Shown piece after piece: positions 60,284 through 64,000 of a DNA stretch of 64,000 nt. Location: contig OY987231.1 of NCBI GenBank assembly GCA_963920705.1, positions 24,378,200 through 24,442,199 on the forward strand, in the 5' to 3' direction. The translations under genes were made by a program, and so were the position numbers. Within the stretch, counting starts at the first letter, position 1. Each line of letters opens with the position of its first letter. Source of the DNA: Odiellus spinosus (lineage: Eukaryota; Arthropoda; Arachnida; Opiliones; Phalangiidae). Below the pieces are notes generated by a model that was given only the letters and a program-made list of their open reading frames with translations, was not told the DNA's origin and ran no database searches.

Positions 60284-60550
60284 GGAACCTTGATCAGGAA
60301 CAGTAAGGGAATTGGTACGTTGATCAGGAGCAGTTAAGGGAATTGAAATCTTGATCTTGATCAGAATCAGGAACAGGCGGGGAATCGTAACCTTGATCAG
60401 AAACAGTCGGGGGAATCGAAACCTTGATCAGCAACAGTCGGGGGAATCGGAACCTTGATCAGTATTAGTTAGGGGAATTAAAAGCTTGATCAGGAACAGT
60501 TAGGGGAATTGGAACGTTGATCAAGAACAGTTAGGAAATTGTAATGTTGA
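60284..60550 (+). repeat. About 32-bp minisatellite with TGATCA in each unit
   Basis: Eight to nine units of the form CTTGATCAGGAACAGTTAGG then GGAATTGGAAC recur, with variants CAGTCGGGGGAATCG in the middle. Nearly every unit has the palindrome TGATCA. Unit length is 30-33 bp, and one unit has a duplicated CTTGAT. Confidence 0.9.
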
Positions 60551-63500
60551 GAGAAAGTCCCGGATTGACGCCATCAATATTTTCGAGTGAAATTTTGTAG
60601 GTTTTTCTTATTTGATCTCTCTTCTTGCGTTTATTTTTGCGCGTGTCATCCTTTAATTTTAATTAATCTTTGGTTTTATTAAAACGAGTTTTTATCTCCC
60701 CCCCCCCCCTCATCCCACCCCTGGGGGTTGAACTCGAATTACTCTGAGCCGTAGCCAATATTATTATTATTACGGCCAATATTTCTATTTTTTTCAAAGG
60801 GATAATGAAGGCGACTAAACTTTATTCGTTCAAATATTCCAAAAATAATTCTTTTTCGTTAATTTCGAGTTAATTTAGGAAAACATTTCGCTTAATTGGG
60901 TTTGGCGTGTCAGTTTCGTTAACCGCCAATTAATGAAAAGGTTTTTAAAGGAAGACTGTTGACCGCTGAGTTTATTTCAATAACTATAGACTTTTGGAGC
61001 GATTTAGTAAAACAAAACCCAATTGGAAAAATGAATGGTCGTATTTGCGCTAAGCCTAATCTTGAAATTGAACGAATTGGAAAATAGAGCGAGAGATTTA
61101 TTTATTTTTTTAAATTTATCTGGGGCCTTTAATTATCCTTTTGAACTTTTTGAATCATTTATTGCCCGTAATGTTTCGATCGTTTAAAAGCGAACAAATC
61201 CGAAGTGTCGCTGTTTTTCTAAACCACTTCGTATACGTTAATTAAAACGATTTCAAAATAACCTCGATACCTATACGAAATTCATTTAAATTAAATCAAG
61301 AAGTTAAAGATTTGAAACCCACCTTTTAAATTCCTTCGGCTCGCTTCTCGAAAACCCGTTGTCATCCGGCAAATTTGACCCGTATAATTAATATTCTGAA
61401 AATTCAATATTTTTTAAAATATTATAATTAGTCTTATTAATATATGGCGGGAAAAAAAGGCGCGTGATTTCTCGTTATTGTTTTTCAACTTTTCTTTTTA
61501 TTTTGGCGGGAAAGAGAGAAGGAGCGCGCGCCTAATTTATTTTTCTCGTCGCGCGCGCTCTTTATTTTTATTTTCGGCGGGAAGAAATGAGCGCGTGATT
61601 CGCGGGTTTTTTGGCGGGAAATTCTCCGTCTTCCTATACGCTTAACATTTTCTGTTAAAATGGGGTATCCATCGCGCGGTTTGACGCGCGCGCCGATTTG
61701 GCGCGAGACTGCGCGAAAAGGCAGAACCCTTATTTGGCGGCGAGTCGATAGCGAAAGGGGTCCCCTATATAATTCCGGGGTTGTTGGTTGCCCCGGCAAC
61801 GCGCGCCTCTTCTCTTTCCGGTTCGGAAGTCTCTCTCTCCGACTCGAGGGATGGGCTTCTCCTTCCTTCTCCGCGTTGCTGCCCGCGAGACTCTCCTTTT
61901 CTATACGGAATGTATATATTTTTGCATTATAGCCTGCCCTCGTTGGGGCTCCGCGAAAGCGCCCCAATACGTTATTGGCCGCCAGCTTCCCTATAGTCGT
62001 GGGTGGAGAAGGGATTAGGCCTAATTTATTCCAAGTTTCTTTCCCGCCAATCGCGTCCGTCGCCCGCTGACGCGTTCCATTCTTAAGCGAGCCTCCGATT
62101 ATTCCGACGATGTCGCGAAGAGAAGCGTGGGAAACTAAAATTCATTTACGTCATAAATTTTAATTCGAATTCGATTAACACCCGCGACTATGACGCGATT
62201 TCATTTAAGAAGAACAAAAACGGAACGGCTTCTTTAATTAATACTCGACTCTCTTCGATGACCCAAATATCGAGGAATTTTAAGTTTCTTAAAAATGAAA
62301 GGCGAACGATTTAAAGGGAGAATGAAATACGATTCCATCTTAAATCGATAAAAAATTCAATTTCATCTCCTACATTTCCTTCCTCCTGTCACCCTGGATA
62401 ATAATAATTCCAGGAAGTAGCCCGTGGTCCAATTTTAAGCCCATTCTTGGAGAAACAAATTAAATCGTAACGTAATAATTTATTACGAGTTATTAGATCA
62501 ATATTTTAAAGAGACTTTATTCTTATAAACGTAGTCGAAGGATAATCGTTCCGAGATGAACTCGCGATTCGCGTCGCTTTAACTTTATTTCTCAAGTATC
62601 GGTTGGAGTTAGCGGTAGGCTCGAAACTATAATAATATATACCTAAGACGAAAGGGGAAGCTAAGCTTCGCGCTCGCTCTACGTTCAAATTGATCCGCGT
62701 TTTTCGCGTCAGTTCGAGTCGATAGCGGGTACCGACTTTATCCCGCCTAGCGTATCCTATTGAAACGAAATTGTCGGGAATAAAGGGGTGCGTCAGCTTC
62801 GCGCGCGCTCTACGTTAAAACTGACTCGTATAGCGTAGCGCCAGAATGAGCGCGCGAATTTTTATTTTTCCATTTTTATTCGCGGATCAATTTGAGTCGT
62901 CACTAAGTACGAAGCTAGATCTCTCTTCGAAATGGTATCGCGCGATGAAATGGGGTTTCAAGCTCGGGCTCGCTGCCGACAGTCGTTGACTCGAATCTCC
63001 ACGCGCTTTTGTCTTTATATTAAAAATCAGTTTTAGTTTTCATCGCGCGCCAGCTCCAGTTGTCCCCCCTTTTTCTTAGTAAAATTTCTTCGTATCGGTA
63101 TATACGTTTAGGTTGTTGGGCGTCGCTAACTCGGGGGGATTCTGATCCGGTATAATCCGTCGTTGTTTCCGCTCCCATTTGGTTTTTATTTCTAGGCGGG
63201 CGCTGCTCGTTATTTTTGGCGTTTCTAATATTTCTATTTCCCGAGTTTTCTTTATTACGAGAATAGAATACTAATCAGTTAACCGCGCTCGCCATGCCCC
63301 CCCCGCCCCCCCCCCCCCCCCCGGCCGTACACGACACGTTTCCTTAACTATTAACTATACTTAATCCCTCCTTCAACCACCTTCAATACCCACTAAACTT
63401 ATTTTGCCGTATTTTTTTATAACCTATACGAAAAAAAGTTCTTATTAAAGCGCCCCAACAGCGATTTACTACGAAAAGCAAATTGAAGTAGCGTTACAAT

Positions 63501-64000
63501 CCCTTTAATTCGCTCTAAAAACGCGCGTTTTCATCTCGTCCATACTCGAGCTTTAATTAGCGTAATTAACATAATTTGAATTAATCCTCGTCACGTAGAA
63601 AGGAAGCGGGGGAAGGAGTCAGGCAGGGGACCGTTCTATACGCCTAGAATATTCGAGCTTGTTTCGCGTTGAATCGAATTTGTGGCGAACGAGGAATATA
63701 TGGGGCCCCCCGTAAATATTCTTAATGTTAGTTGGGTTGGTCGCTTTCTTGAAACGTCAGCTTCGTGTTCCGGAATATTTCCAAGTCGCTCTATTTTCGG
63801 GATGAATACCAATCGTATCAACATTTTCTCGGTATAACGACCCCTTTCGAAAGACACCCCCCACACCCCCACCCCCGTTAACCCCCGGGGGGGGGGGAGA
63901 AAGGAAAAGGGGGTTAGCCAAATCGTTCCTGGAATCGCCTTTAGTTATTATTTATTTGATTATATTTCTATAATAATATCGGTATTGTTTCATAATGTAA
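60551..64000. other. No gene recognised; E2F-like words and poly-C tracts
   Basis: The stretch has C runs at 60698-60709 and 63297-63322 (8 + 17 C split by one G), a G run at 63887-63897, T2-like motifs at 60795-60810 and 62311-62327, and GGCGGGAA-type words at about 61446, 61504, 61574, 61611 and 62039. The 160-codon minus frame at 61485-61967 is Arg/Lys/Ser-rich, overlaps three + strand frames and shows no domain, so it is not called. Confidence 0.4.
62663..62894. repeat. Partial direct duplication with an inverted repeat
   Basis: AGCTTCGCGCTCGCTCTACG (about 62665) recurs as AGCTTCGCGCGCGCTCTACG (about 62797), about 132 bp apart. In addition CAAATTGATCCGCG (62686-62699) is exactly complementary to CGCGGATCAATTTG (62881-62894). 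It may be the remains of an unrecognised element. Confidence 0.45.

Noticed and set aside
61485-61967. 160-codon Arg/Lys-rich frame, minus strand
   Set aside because: Overlaps three frames on the other strand, composition reflects GGCGGGAA and CGCG words, no domain.

Overview
This window looks like gene-poor nuclear DNA from a metazoan, most likely a non-vertebrate. I recognise no protein-coding gene, rRNA or full tRNA on either strand. The longest open frames (227, 213, 185, 160 and 151 codons) are rich in low-complexity residues, run through microsatellites or dispersed repeats, and match no family I know. By eye the DNA is about 60% A+T. CpG is not depleted, so CGCG and TCGCGCGC words are common, which argues against heavy germline CpG methylation. 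Homopolymer, dinucleotide and trinucleotide repeats are very dense. The window cannot fix the organism. An aquatic invertebrate is plausible, and a tunicate is only a guess based on the exceptional poly-G content.

What can be annotated is mostly mobile and repetitive DNA. (1) A hAT-like non-autonomous family has CAGGGTTGCC ends and GTCAGGGAA subrepeats (near 0.8, 6.4, 11.3, 23.1 and 27.4 kb, with a decayed relative near 52.8 kb). (2) A palindromic mariner-like MITE ends in CAGGGTGTG next to TA; one copy is intact at 58.4 kb and one at 56.7 kb is split by a 0.47-kb element with G-rich ends. (3) A second palindromic MITE family has TIRs of about 65 bp (21.1 and 35.5 kb). (4) A single element at 7.6 kb has GAGGGGTCGGACAT ends. 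(5) A 15-17-bp motif, TTAAAGGGAGAATGAA, occurs about 15 times in both orientations and resembles the ends of T2/Kolobok-type elements.

The most structured region is 37.05-41.1 kb. It holds a 1.6-kb foldback element whose arms are built of 73-bp and 35-bp subrepeats, a 16-copy satellite (12 units of about 100 bp, then 4 of about 91 bp), and a 0.54-kb palindromic element with a perfect 18-bp central hairpin. Poly-G/C runs are absent there and CpG is sparser. Other tandem arrays lie at 28.2-28.9 kb (CAGGGAAT/poly-T), 43.2-43.9 kb (AT-rich, followed by poly-G then poly-C runs), 54.4-54.7 kb (23-bp unit), 59.2-59.4 kb (26-bp unit carrying a perfect E2F-type site) and 60.3-60.55 kb (about 32-bp unit with TGATCA).

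Possible regulatory signal is limited to motif clusters: a GC-box/CRE/TATA arrangement at 1.39-1.48 kb, clusters of GGCGGGAA/TTCCCGCC near 15.7, 59.2-59.65 and 61.4-62.05 kb, and eight TGACGTCA octamers. None is tied to a recognised gene. Long unannotated stretches may be intronic or intergenic; sequence alone does not decide.
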